Below are positions 7,821 through 16,457 of a stretch of 34,141 nt of DNA, in pieces; the first letter of the stretch is position 1; each line of letters begins with the position of its first letter. Source of the DNA: DATCIH01 sp036507955. GTDB lineage: Bacteria > Bacillota > Clostridia > Clostridiales > Clostridiaceae. The position numbers and the translations under genes were made by a program. Location of the stretch: the NCBI GenBank assembly GCA_036507955.1, contig DATCIH010000069.1, positions 1 to 34,141 of the forward strand, given 5' to 3'. The notes beneath the pieces are model-generated. The model saw only the letters and a list, made by a program, of their open reading frames with translations. It was not told the DNA's origin and did no database searches.

Positions 7821-7876
7821 AATACCAATTACTATTTATTATATAAGGTTATTTTTGTTTTAAGGAGTTGATCCTA

Positions 7877-8278
7877 ATGAAAGATGTTATATTTGACCAT
7901 TTCCAAAACGATGTAGACGAACACTTATTGCGTCATAAAAGTATCTTAGACATTATAACAAAATTGCAAGAATCTAATGCTAAAATTAATAGGGCGGTAG
8001 CAAAAGCAGTTACTAATTGTGGCTGCATAAAAATAGATGCAGTAAAACAAGAACTCCCAGATGATGATGATGATAATATTGAGAACTTAAAAGCATGCCT
8101 GAGAACACATGTTACAGGAGAACTTTGTGGAAGTTGTCGTGAAATTATAGAGAGAGAAATCGGAAATAACCAATTTTATTTAGCTTCCTTATGTAATACC
8201 TTAGATCTAAATCTTTATGATATTATGTTAAAGGAATACGATAGAATGAGCACTTTAGGGAAATATACGTTTAGATAG
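7877..8278 (+). CDS. Conserved clostridial protein of unknown function, MazG-like
   Basis: The 133-residue soluble protein has no signal peptide or membrane segment. It is mostly helical, with an acidic run DDDDDN in the middle and four cysteines (CGC near residue 47, CGSC near residue 95). The C-terminal part, REIIEREIGNNQFYLASLCN then TLDLNLYDIMLKEYDR, resembles the MazG-type nucleotide pyrophosphohydrolase helix pair, where an ExxD metal motif precedes FYLAALAN. Here the D is N (EIGN), so catalysis is doubtful. The start is ATG 7877, nine bases after AAGGAG; an upstream TTG at 7868 abuts the AAGGAG and is unlikely. It is a single-gene unit with its own promoter and terminator. The relationship to MazG is inference from pattern only. 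Confidence 0.8.
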   Translation: MKDVIFDHFQNDVDEHLLRHKSILDIITKLQESNAKINRAVAKAVTNCGCIKIDAVKQELPDDDDDNIENLKACLRTHVTGELCGSCREIIEREIGNNQFYLASLCNTLDLNLYDIMLKEYDRMSTLGKYTFR

Positions 8279-8311
8279 GTTTTCAAAGTATAAATTGTGA
8301 TACCTCTCTTT

Positions 8312-8354
8312 AATAATATTGGAAGTAATAATATTGCTTCCAATATTATTTTTT
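8312..8354 (+). terminator. Strong terminator of the MazG-like gene, overlapping the disA 3' end
   Basis: A perfect 14-bp stem (8312-8325 paired with 8337-8350, arms AATAATATTGGAAG / CTTCCAATATTATT) with an 11-base loop is followed by TTTT on the plus strand. The right arm contains the disA stop codon, read on the other strand. The minus-strand side is followed by A-rich sequence, so it should act mainly on plus-strand transcripts. Confidence 0.85.
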
Positions 8355-9297
8355 ATCAACATATATTTGATCCTTTAACCTTCTAAGACCATTCTTTATA
8401 GCGTTTGCTCTTGCTTCCCCAATTCCTTCAACCTTATCCAAGTCCTCAGTAGTAGCCTCAATTACTGATTTAAGCTCTTTAAAATGAATTATTAAGTTTT
8501 CTATTACATTAGCAGGTATTCTTGGTATCTTTTCTAATATTCTATAGCCTCTGGGAGAAATCAGTGTATCTGCAGGGGGAAGAAATGAGTACCCTAGAGC
8601 TTTAGCTGCTAAGTCACTTTGTATTAACTCTTCAGAGGAAAAAAATTGCAATTGCTTATATATCTCATTGTAATCCAAGCTACTATGACAGTAATCCATT
8701 ATTAAGAGTATCCCATCTGATTCAACATTTTTAACAAGCTCACTAAGCTGCATAGATATTAGTCTTCCCTCATTTCCCAATTCGCATATATATATTCCAA
8801 TTTCACTAACAACCCTAAGTACCATCTCTGTTCTTTGAATTGTAATAATAACATCCAGTAAAGTAACTAAATCCTGAAATTCTAATTGATTTAGATTATT
8901 TGTCACCCGATCTAATACAGATACATATTTTTCAAGAGTTTGTATTGCTTGATTTGCCTTTGCTAGTATGACACTACTATCTTTTAGTACATATTTTATA
9001 CTTCCCTTATAAACTGTGATTATATTTCTTCTCTCAGATATGGCGATGACAATAGCCTGAGTTTGTTTAGCTACTCTATCTGTAGTTCTATGTCTTGTTC
9101 CAGTTTCCATAGTTGGTATGGAGGAATCTGGCATTAGCTGAGCATTAGCATATATAATTTTCTTGAAGTCTGTCTTTATTATTATTGCTCCATCCATTTT
9201 AGCTAATTCATATATTTTCTAACCCTTCTCTTAACTGGGTTCCTGGAGCCATTATCTTAAGTATATTGAATAAGTCCTTATCTTTTTCTATCCTCAA
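8346..9297 (-). pseudogene. disA: disA (diadenylate cyclase, DNA integrity scanning protein), broken by an N-terminal out-of-frame deletion
   Basis: DisA makes cyclic di-AMP and scans DNA. A good ribosome site (AGGAGG) and TTG start at 9297 open a frame that reads as a normal DisA N-terminus (RIEKDKDLFNILKI, then APGTQLREGLENI), but it hits TGA at 9210-9208 after 29 codons. The rest of the gene resumes in another frame from YELAKMDGA, with ATG at 9197. Compared with Bacillus DisA, about 36 residues between GLEN(I/V) and YELAK are missing, including the TG(A/G)LIV strand. A loss of about 110 bp fits both the gap and the frame change. The downstream 283 codons are intact: DGA and RHR cyclase motifs, helical linker, and the C-terminal helix-hairpin-helix domain (VEGIGEARANAIKNGLRRL). 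Reinitiation at 9197 might make a truncated protein with the DNA-binding domain; cyclase activity is unlikely. Confidence 0.9.
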
Positions 9298-9324
9298 AAT
9301 TTTCCTCCTGACAGTAATATTAGA

Positions 9325-9354
9325 ATTATACCCTTATTATTTAGCAACATACAA
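9325..9354 (-). promoter_or_regulatory. Probable promoter directly upstream of disA
   Basis: In the 80-bp radA-disA gap, TTGTAT (9354-9349), an 18-bp spacer and a perfect TATAAT (9330-9325) precede the AGGAGG site and TTG start. The promoter and ribosome site look intact although the gene they serve is broken. Confidence 0.5.
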
Positions 9355-9377
9355 AATATTACTCATCAGTAGTTTAT

Positions 9378-10772
9378 TTATTTATTAAACAAATCTTGTA
9401 TTACTTCGCCTAGATTTTTTAATTGAAATACTTTAATATTGTCAAAGGTTTTTTTTATTTGAAAAGAATCCTTGGCAACATATACTCTTTTATATCCCAT
9501 TCTATCTAGTTCTCTTATCCTACTATCTAAGGATGGGACCCTCTTAAGCTCTCCTGTAAGCCCTACATCAGATATGAAAACCACATCATTTGGAATAGCC
9601 TTATCGTAAACAGAAGATACAATGCTCATTAAAACCGCTAAATTAATTGATTGTTCCCTTAGTTTAAAACCTCCAGTAGCTTTAATTACAACGTTCTTAT
9701 TATATAAGTTTATATTTCCCCTTTGCTCTAGTATGGAAATTAGTGTATTTAATTGATCCTTTCCTAAGCTTTCTCCAATTCTGGAAGGATAAGGTGTAAA
9801 GGAATTTGATACTAAACTTTCAATTTCTATTATAATGGGTCTTGATCCTTCCCTAATAACCGTTAAAGCACTACCGGAAACATTTTCATTCCATTCTCTT
9901 TTTGTAACAAAAAATTCTGAAGGATTATCGATAGATATTAGACCTGCTTCTGACATACTAAAAAAGCCTATCTCTCCTGTGCTTCCAAATCTGTTTTTAG
10001 TGCATTGCAGGCTTCTTAGCTCTTCCTCATTTTCTCCGTCTATAACTAAGACTGTATCCACAAGATGCTCAAGAGCTCTGAGACCAGCTATTTCTTCATT
10101 TTTATTCATCTGGCCCACAAGGATTACAGCCCTAGGTCTATCTCTGTTTTTACCAATACGAACCATTTCATTTGCGCAGCCCATAGTTTGGGTTGGAGAA
10201 CCAGCTCTTGAAGGTAAATTTTCCTCCAGTACAAAGGTTTGAATACTATCTATAATTATCAAATCTGGATCAATTTCATTAATTGCTTCTATTACATTAT
10301 TCATACTAGTATCAGATACTATCCATATGTTATCACTTATATTTTTTAATATTCTATCTGCCCTATTTTTTATCTGACTATCGCTTTCCTCACCGGAGGC
10401 ATAGACTACCTTATGCCCAAGGACTGCAATATCATCAGCAACCTGTAATAGTAGCGTTGATTTACCAGCGCCAGGCTTTGCAGTCATAATAGTTATTGAA
10501 TCCTTGACTATTCCCCCACCCATGACTCTGTTAAACTCATTGATTCCAGTAACTATTCTGTGACTATTTTCAGAAGAAATCTCAGATAGCTTTTTAATAT
10601 ATTTTTTTATATCCTTCCTCTCTTTAACTCCAACAAGGTTCTTATTTACCTGAACCTCTGTTTCTGAAAAGCTATTCCACTCTTGACAAGACGGGCATCT
10701 ACCTGCCCATTTTGGGCATTCATAGCCACAGCTCGAACACCTAAAAACAGTTTTAATCTTTATATACCTCAC
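9378..10772 (-). CDS. radA: DNA repair protein RadA
   Basis: RadA is a RecA-like ATPase, described as a branch-migration helicase in recombination. The 464-residue protein has an N-terminal zinc finger (CSSCGYECPKWAGRCPSC), Walker A in AKPGAGKSTLLLQ, Walker B in DLIIIDSIQT, the RadA-specific KNRFGSTGEIGFF motif, and a Lon-like C-terminal domain (VVIKATGGFKLREQ, then VFISDVGLTGELKRV). The start given is GTG at 10772, one base after the PBP stop. Its upstream sequence is a weak ribosome site, while a GAGGTGAGG run overlaps the GTG, so the exact start is uncertain. Gene order clpC-(PBP)-radA-disA follows the Firmicutes pattern with one extra gene. Confidence 0.96.
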   Translation of the reverse strand: MRYIKIKTVFRCSSCGYECPKWAGRCPSCQEWNSFSETEVQVNKNLVGVKERKDIKKYIKKLSEISSENSHRIVTGINEFNRVMGGGIVKDSITIMTAKPGAGKSTLLLQVADDIAVLGHKVVYASGEESDSQIKNRADRILKNISDNIWIVSDTSMNNVIEAINEIDPDLIIIDSIQTFVLEENLPSRAGSPTQTMGCANEMVRIGKNRDRPRAVILVGQMNKNEEIAGLRALEHLVDTVLVIDGENEEELRSLQCTKNRFGSTGEIGFFSMSEAGLISIDNPSEFFVTKREWNENVSGSALTVIREGSRPIIIEIESLVSNSFTPYPSRIGESLGKDQLNTLISILEQRGNINLYNKNVVIKATGGFKLREQSINLAVLMSIVSSVYDKAIPNDVVFISDVGLTGELKRVPSLDSRIRELDRMGYKRVYVAKDSFQIKKTFDNIKVFQLKNLGEVIQDLFNK

Positions 10773-10773
10773 C

Positions 10774-12810
10774 TCATTTATTTCCGTATAGCTTTAATAT
10801 ATCCTTTACCTTTGAGGCAACAAATGCACTGCCACCTTTAGCTTTCACATCTTCAACCATCATAACTGTTAAGAATTTAGGATTATCTATATTTACAGCA
10901 GCAAACCATCCATTTTCAGTTCCTGTCTTATCATCCTGGCTTAGTTTTATCTCAGCTGTACCAGTTTTACCTGCAATCCTCATGCCAGGTATTTGAGCCG
11001 AGTGACCGGTGCCAGAAGGGTTATCAACTACTGCTAATAAATCTGTCTTCATAGCTTCAATAATATCTGGTGATAAGACTTTTGGATATGAAACTTTTGG
11101 AGCTCCAGTATAATCCTTTGTCTCCAAGAGTGGGTTATAAATATCCCCTCCATTAACTAGGCTGCTATATATTAGTGCAAGTTGAAGTGTACTTATCTGT
11201 ACCTTTCCTTGTCCATAGCCGCTATCTGCTAGTTGAATATCATTTTTAAAACCATCCTTATCTACGAGTTGAGATGTGGTTATACTCATTGGAAAATTTA
11301 ATTTTTCTCCAATTCCAAATTTTTTGGCTTCCTCTAAAAATGTATCTTTAGTAATTGCTAAAGCTGTCTGTGCAAAATATATATTGTCCGAATATATAAA
11401 GGCATCAGTTAAATTTTCATCCTTGCCTTTTGTATCATCTACTCTTGTAACATTATATGTTCCCCAGGAGCTATTTCCCTGCCAGTTTAAACCATTAATA
11501 TTTTTTACGGTGCCTTGGGTGAGCTTACCAGTTTTAAGTCCTATAGCTGCAGTAATAAATTTAAAAGTAGAGCCTGGTGCATATGTATTAGCAAATCTAT
11601 TAATTAAGGGTTTTTTAGGATCTGAATTTAATGCTTTCCACTGACTATCACTCATACCAAGTACAAAAAGATTAGGATCATAGGAAGGTGTACTTACCAG
11701 TGCAAGAACTTCTCCCGTCAAAGGATTAATAATAGCGCAGTTACCAGCTTCATTTGATAGCTGAGCATAAGCTGCCTTCTCTAATTGAATATCTATAGTT
11801 AACTTAATATCTTCACCATTAATTGCTGCTTTATCTCCGATGGGTTTCTTCTTAGTACCTTTAGCATCAACGGTGTATATGGAGACCCCAGATACTCCTC
11901 TAAGTCTTTTTTCATATGTAAATTCAAGTCCATTCTTCCCAATAATATCTGTTTTAGTATAGCCCTCTGACTTATGTTTCTCATACTCTGTATCAGTCAC
12001 TGTTCCAACATATCCTGTTAGTTGAGCACAAACCTCACTGAAAGGATAAACTCTAGAATCGTTTTGTCTTTTTTCAATTCCAGGAAGGGCTAACAATTTT
12101 GATATTCTGGTATCAGATATGGATAAAGTTTGAAGGGGTACAAAGGAATCTTCCTTAACCCAGGTGGCTGATAATAATTTATTAATTGAATCAGCAGAAA
12201 TACCTAATAGATTTGCTGCAGCTGCAATTGTTACATTCTTATCCCCAGTAATCCTTCTAGGTTCAAAGCCAATGGTTGAAGAATTTCCATTGGTAGCCAG
12301 AGCTACTCCATTTCTATCGGTTATTTTCCCTCTGATAGCCTTCAGGCTGCTAGGAGCATCAACTTTGATTGTATCTCCCTCCTCTAGCTCAGGTAGAATC
12401 ATGCTTTCATTCCAATCAAGATAATAGGAGGTTTGCTTATTTACTTTTTCTTTCCGCAACGTTGCATCGTAGATAAAATTCCTTTTACCTATAATAGTAT
12501 TAATACTTATCTGCAAGGCAACTTTAATATTTCCATTTTCATCCACTTTTATTTTTTTAGGCAAACTTGCTTTTACAAGTATGCTGTTTACTTCAAGAGC
12601 ACTATAAGAATCTTTATATTCCTTAATAAAGGTTTCCTTGCTTACTTTCTTTTTAGAACTTTCTGATAGAACATTATAAAGATTGGAGTAATCGCTTTTA
12701 CTTAGTGAAGCAACTATTTTATTTAATGCTACATTGGGATTTTCACTTTTACTACAACCAGTTAATATAAATACCATCAAAATAGTAAGAATAATTATGT
12801 ATTTTTTCAT
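10774..12810 (-). CDS. Class B penicillin-binding protein (transpeptidase) with lipoprotein signal
   Basis: This peptidoglycan DD-transpeptidase has a lipobox-type N-terminus (IILTILMVFILTGCSKS, lipidated cysteine near residue 19). An NTF2-like MecA_N domain (about 25-140) and a dimerisation domain (RGKITDRNGVALATNG onward) follow, then the transpeptidase domain with all three active-site motifs: STFK in YAPGSTFKFITA, SDN in FIYSDNIYF, and KTG in IAGKTGTAE. At 678 residues it matches the PBP3/MecA-like architecture. The ATG at 12810 follows AGAGGTG at five bases. It has its own promoter, and clpC ends in a terminator just upstream, so PBP-radA-disA form a separate unit. The MecA-like layout does not by itself show beta-lactam resistance. 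Confidence 0.93.
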   Translation of the reverse strand: MKKYIIILTILMVFILTGCSKSENPNVALNKIVASLSKSDYSNLYNVLSESSKKKVSKETFIKEYKDSYSALEVNSILVKASLPKKIKVDENGNIKVALQISINTIIGKRNFIYDATLRKEKVNKQTSYYLDWNESMILPELEEGDTIKVDAPSSLKAIRGKITDRNGVALATNGNSSTIGFEPRRITGDKNVTIAAAANLLGISADSINKLLSATWVKEDSFVPLQTLSISDTRISKLLALPGIEKRQNDSRVYPFSEVCAQLTGYVGTVTDTEYEKHKSEGYTKTDIIGKNGLEFTYEKRLRGVSGVSIYTVDAKGTKKKPIGDKAAINGEDIKLTIDIQLEKAAYAQLSNEAGNCAIINPLTGEVLALVSTPSYDPNLFVLGMSDSQWKALNSDPKKPLINRFANTYAPGSTFKFITAAIGLKTGKLTQGTVKNINGLNWQGNSSWGTYNVTRVDDTKGKDENLTDAFIYSDNIYFAQTALAITKDTFLEEAKKFGIGEKLNFPMSITTSQLVDKDGFKNDIQLADSGYGQGKVQISTLQLALIYSSLVNGGDIYNPLLETKDYTGAPKVSYPKVLSPDIIEAMKTDLLAVVDNPSGTGHSAQIPGMRIAGKTGTAEIKLSQDDKTGTENGWFAAVNIDNPKFLTVMMVEDVKAKGGSAFVASKVKDILKLYGNK

Positions 12811-12839
12811 ATAAACACCTCTAACTTAAAATCAGATAT

Positions 12840-12868
12840 ATTATACCATATATTAGAAAAAATTTAAA
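12840..12868 (-). promoter_or_regulatory. Probable promoter of the PBP-radA unit
   Basis: TTTAAA (12868-12863), a 17-bp spacer and a perfect TATAAT (12845-12840) sit about 30 bp upstream of the PBP start and downstream of the clpC terminator. The -35 box is only a partial match. Confidence 0.5.
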
Positions 12869-12897
12869 ATTTGAATATTGAATTTCATGAATTAGAG

Positions 12898-12934
12898 CTA
12901 AAATAAAATGCTGTAGCAATTACTGCTACAGCAT
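12898..12934 (-). terminator. Rho-independent terminator of the ctsR-clpC operon
   Basis: A perfect 11-bp stem (ATGCTGTAGCA / TGCTACAGCAT) with a 5-base loop (12908-12934) is followed on the minus strand by TTTATTTTAG. It lies 21 bp after the clpC stop and ends the heat-shock operon. Confidence 0.85.
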
Positions 12935-12955
12935 CTTAGCATAATATATTATTTC

Positions 12956-15403
12956 TTAACTATTTTCTTTCTTGGAAAATTCAAGTTTACCTTCCTTTGT
13001 TGCTACTATTACTGCGTCTCCTGGCTTAATATTTCCCATAAGTATTTCCTCAGATAGTCTATCCTCTACTATTTTAGTTATAGCACGTCTTAGTGGTCTA
13101 GCTCCATATACTAAATCATAGCCCTTCTTGGTCAATAGTTTTTCTGCTTCCAAATCAAACTCAATCGTAATATTTTGTTCCTTTAGTCTCTCACCAATGC
13201 CTTTAAGCATAACCTTTGATATTTTCAAAAGATCTTCCTCTGTTAAGGAATGAAAAACTATTATGTCATCAATTCTATTAAGGAATTCTGGTCTAAAGGA
13301 ATGCTTAAGTTCCTCCATAATATATTCCTTCATTTTTTCATATTCAGTTTCGCTTCCATCCTTGCTTACAGAAAAGCCTAAGGTCTTCTGTTTATTGATT
13401 GTGCTTGCACCCACATTTGAGGTCATTATAATTATGGTGTTTTTAAAATTTACGGTCTTCCCCTTTCCATCAGTTAATCTACCATCCTCTAAAATCTGAA
13501 GCAATACATTAAATACATCTGGATGAGCTTTTTCTATTTCATCAAAGAGGATCACAGAATATGGGTTTCTTCTTACCTTTTCTGTCAGTTGACCTCCTTC
13601 TTCAAAGCCTACATATCCTGGAGGTGATCCTACAAGTCTGGAAACCGTGTGTTTTTCCATATATTCAGACATATCAACTCTTATCATATTGTTTTCATCA
13701 CCAAACATAGCTTCTGCAAGTGCTTTTGATAGTTCTGTTTTTCCTACCCCTGTAGGTCCTAAAAATATAAAAGAGCCAATTGGTCTTTTGGGATCCTTAA
13801 GCCCCACCCTTGCACGTCTTACTGCTCTAGATACTGACTTAACTGCTTCATCTTGGCCAACTACCCTGATATGAAGAATTTCCTCTAGTTTAAGAAGCTT
13901 TTCTGATTCCTTCTCTGTAAGCTTTTCTACAGGAATATTTGTCCATTTTGATACAACTGCAGCTATATGGGTTGCATATAGAGTCTTTGTGACTACGTCA
14001 TTCTGTGACTTCCAGTTCTTTTTATAATCCTCAGATCTTTCTTTAAGTTCTTTTTCTTTATCTCTAAGCATTGCTGCTTTTTCGAAATCTTGAACCTTTA
14101 TAGTATCTTCCTTTTCTTTTGTTACCTTCACTAAATCTTCCTCTAAAGCTTTTAATTCCAGTGGTGCAGTAAGATTTTCAATTCTTACCTTCGCCCCTGC
14201 TTCATCAATAAGATCTATTGCTTTATCTGGTAAATACCTATCAGTTATATATCTATCAGATAAGCTTACCGCTGCCTCTATAGCTTCATCACTTATTTTT
14301 ACTCTATGATGGGCTTCATATTTATCTCTTAAACCTTTTAATATTAATACAGTTTCTTCCATGGAAGGTTCTCCAACATTTACGGGTTGAAATCTTCTTT
14401 CTAAAGCAGAATCCTTTTGAATGTTTTTACGGTATTCCTCTATAGTTGTAGCTCCTATACATTGAAGCTCCCCTCTAGATAAAGCAGGCTTTAAGATATT
14501 AGACGCATCAATTGCTCCTTCTGCAGCTCCTGCACCTATTAAAGTATGAATCTCATCTATAAATAATATCACATTTCCAGATTTCTTTAATTCATCCATA
14601 ACTTTCTTCATTCTTTCTTCAAATTCTCCACGATATTTAGAACCAGCCACCATTGAGGAAAGATCTAAGGATACAACTCTCTTGCCCTTTAATAGCTCTG
14701 GTATATTGCCCAGTGCTATTTTTTGAGCGAGCCCTCCCGCTATAGCAGTTTTTCCAACACCTGGATCACCGATTAAGCAAGGGTTGTTTTTTGTTCTTCT
14801 GCATAGTATCTCTAGAACTCTTTCAGTTTCCTTTTCTCTACCAATTACTGGATCCAGCTTTCCTTCAAGTGCCATCTTAGTTAAATCCGTACTAAACTGA
14901 TCTAAAGTCGGAGTTGGTTGAACATTACTTTTATTACCGGAGGAATTCGAAGATGGATTTTTTTCTCCAGAAAGGCTTTGAATCAATTCATTTCTTAACT
15001 TTTCGAAATCTAAGTTAAAGTTACTTAATATAGTATAAGCAACTCCCTCGGCTTCGCTGATTAAAGCAAGTAGGATATGTTCTGGAGCTACATAGTTGTT
15101 GTTTAAATCCCTTGCCTGGATAAGACTTATATCTAAAAGTCTTTTAGTTCTTGGGGTCATAGGTATCTCATTTTTGTAAACATTCATGTCACCATGGCCT
15201 TCTAGTTCATCTACCATATTTCTTACATCATCAAGATTTATCCCCATATTGTTTAGTATAGCGCAGGCCATACCATCCTCTTCCTTCAATATGCCGAGTA
15301 ATACATGCTCAGTTCCAACATATCCATGTTGGAAGCCTTCTGCCTCTTCCTGAGCAAACATTATTACATTTCTTGCTCTATCGTTAAACATTTGAAACAT
15401 CAT
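12956..15403 (-). CDS. clpC: ATP-dependent Clp protease ATP-binding subunit ClpC
   Basis: ClpC is the AAA+ unfoldase that feeds substrates, including McsB-phosphorylated proteins, to ClpP. The 815-residue protein has an N-terminal double Clp-N repeat (FNDRARNVIMFAQEEA onward), a first AAA domain with Walker A GDPGVGKTA and Walker B VILFIDEIHT, a UVR middle segment (VQDFEKAAMLRDKEKEL), and a second AAA domain with GPTGVGKTE and VILFDEIEKAH. A C-terminal D2-small domain completes it. The ATG at 15403 follows AGGTGGTG, which overlaps the mcsB stop. It is the last gene of the CtsR-controlled operon. Confidence 0.98.
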   Translation of the reverse strand: MMFQMFNDRARNVIMFAQEEAEGFQHGYVGTEHVLLGILKEEDGMACAILNNMGINLDDVRNMVDELEGHGDMNVYKNEIPMTPRTKRLLDISLIQARDLNNNYVAPEHILLALISEAEGVAYTILSNFNLDFEKLRNELIQSLSGEKNPSSNSSGNKSNVQPTPTLDQFSTDLTKMALEGKLDPVIGREKETERVLEILCRRTKNNPCLIGDPGVGKTAIAGGLAQKIALGNIPELLKGKRVVSLDLSSMVAGSKYRGEFEERMKKVMDELKKSGNVILFIDEIHTLIGAGAAEGAIDASNILKPALSRGELQCIGATTIEEYRKNIQKDSALERRFQPVNVGEPSMEETVLILKGLRDKYEAHHRVKISDEAIEAAVSLSDRYITDRYLPDKAIDLIDEAGAKVRIENLTAPLELKALEEDLVKVTKEKEDTIKVQDFEKAAMLRDKEKELKERSEDYKKNWKSQNDVVTKTLYATHIAAVVSKWTNIPVEKLTEKESEKLLKLEEILHIRVVGQDEAVKSVSRAVRRARVGLKDPKRPIGSFIFLGPTGVGKTELSKALAEAMFGDENNMIRVDMSEYMEKHTVSRLVGSPPGYVGFEEGGQLTEKVRRNPYSVILFDEIEKAHPDVFNVLLQILEDGRLTDGKGKTVNFKNTIIIMTSNVGASTINKQKTLGFSVSKDGSETEYEKMKEYIMEELKHSFRPEFLNRIDDIIVFHSLTEEDLLKISKVMLKGIGERLKEQNITIEFDLEAEKLLTKKGYDLVYGARPLRRAITKIVEDRLSEEILMGNIKPGDAVIVATKEGKLEFSKKENS

Positions 15404-15414
15404 AATATCACCAC

Positions 15415-16437
15415 CTAATTCAATTTTTCACGTACAAGCTTTGCTCTAAATATATCTCTTTCCTTCTCGCTAAGCTTTTTATTATTTTTTATCTGTAGAT
15501 TTGCTGGCTCCACTTCTATAGATAATTCATTGATTTTAGAAATTTCGATTTCCTTTACTATTCCCATTTCAACCCCAAGCCTTACATTAGATAAAAGATT
15601 TAAACCTTCCTTTGAACTTAAAATCACTGCGGATTTTAGTAAACCTAAAGCTCTAAATATTTTATCTTCTAACTCATATTTATGATTTTTTAGAATTTGC
15701 TCCCTGGATAACTGTTCTCGCCTTATCACCTGATCCACAACTGCATTTAAGTTATTTAATATATCCATTTCTGTTAAACCTAAAGTAATTTGATTAGAAA
15801 TCTGATATAAACACCCCTCAGCTTTAGAGCCTTCTCCATATAAACCTCTTATAGTCATACCAACCTGAGTTAATGCGTTTAATACCTCATTCATCTCATT
15901 AGTTGAAGAAAGAGCTGGCAGATGAATCATAACAGACGCCCGAAGCCCAGTACCTAAATTAGTTGGGCATGCTGTTAGATACCCTAGTTTTTCATCAAAG
16001 GCAAAATCAATAGTTTCTTCTAATAAATTGTCATACCTATCCGCTTCATTATATGCCTCTGTAAGATTTAAACCTGAGGTTATACATTGAAGTCTTAAAT
16101 GATCTTCTTCATTAATCATAATGCTGGTTGTTTCATCATTATCCAAAATAAAAGCTGCCTTTTTTCCATTAATTAATAGTTTAGAACTTATTAGGTGCTT
16201 TTCCAAAAAAACTCTATTATATGTCCAATCATTTTTCCATAAATTTATTGTTTTAAAATGTTCCTTCATCTCATCTGTAATATAAAAAGCCTTTTCTATT
16301 TCAGAAACTAATTCAATTCCCTTTTCAATGGATAATTTATTGGGAAATGGAACATCCTTTATATTTCTTGCCAATCTTATTCTACTACTTAACACTATTT
16401 CATTTTCTTCCCTTTTAGAATTTACCCAGTTTTCCAT
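15415..16437 (-). CDS. mcsB: Protein-arginine kinase McsB
   Basis: McsB phosphorylates arginines on CtsR and on damaged proteins, marking them for ClpCP. The 340-residue product has the phosphagen-kinase-type ATP-binding block SSRIRLARNIKDVPFPNKL near residue 17 and the catalytic-cysteine region GYLTACPTNLGTGLRASVM. Later segments (GLYGEGSKAEGCLYQISNQ, then LGLTE) are typical of McsB. It starts at ATG 16437, about 20 bp after mcsA, and ends 11 bp before clpC. Confidence 0.97.
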   Translation of the reverse strand: MENWVNSKREENEIVLSSRIRLARNIKDVPFPNKLSIEKGIELVSEIEKAFYITDEMKEHFKTINLWKNDWTYNRVFLEKHLISSKLLINGKKAAFILDNDETTSIMINEEDHLRLQCITSGLNLTEAYNEADRYDNLLEETIDFAFDEKLGYLTACPTNLGTGLRASVMIHLPALSSTNEMNEVLNALTQVGMTIRGLYGEGSKAEGCLYQISNQITLGLTEMDILNNLNAVVDQVIRREQLSREQILKNHKYELEDKIFRALGLLKSAVILSSKEGLNLLSNVRLGVEMGIVKEIEISKINELSIEVEPANLQIKNNKKLSEKERDIFRAKLVREKLN

Positions 16438-16457
16438 AATAAGCCTCCTTAAGGATT

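Noticed and set aside
11799..11984. 61-residue minus-strand frame inside the PBP gene
   Set aside because: Out of frame with an intact PBP coding sequence and without a ribosome site.
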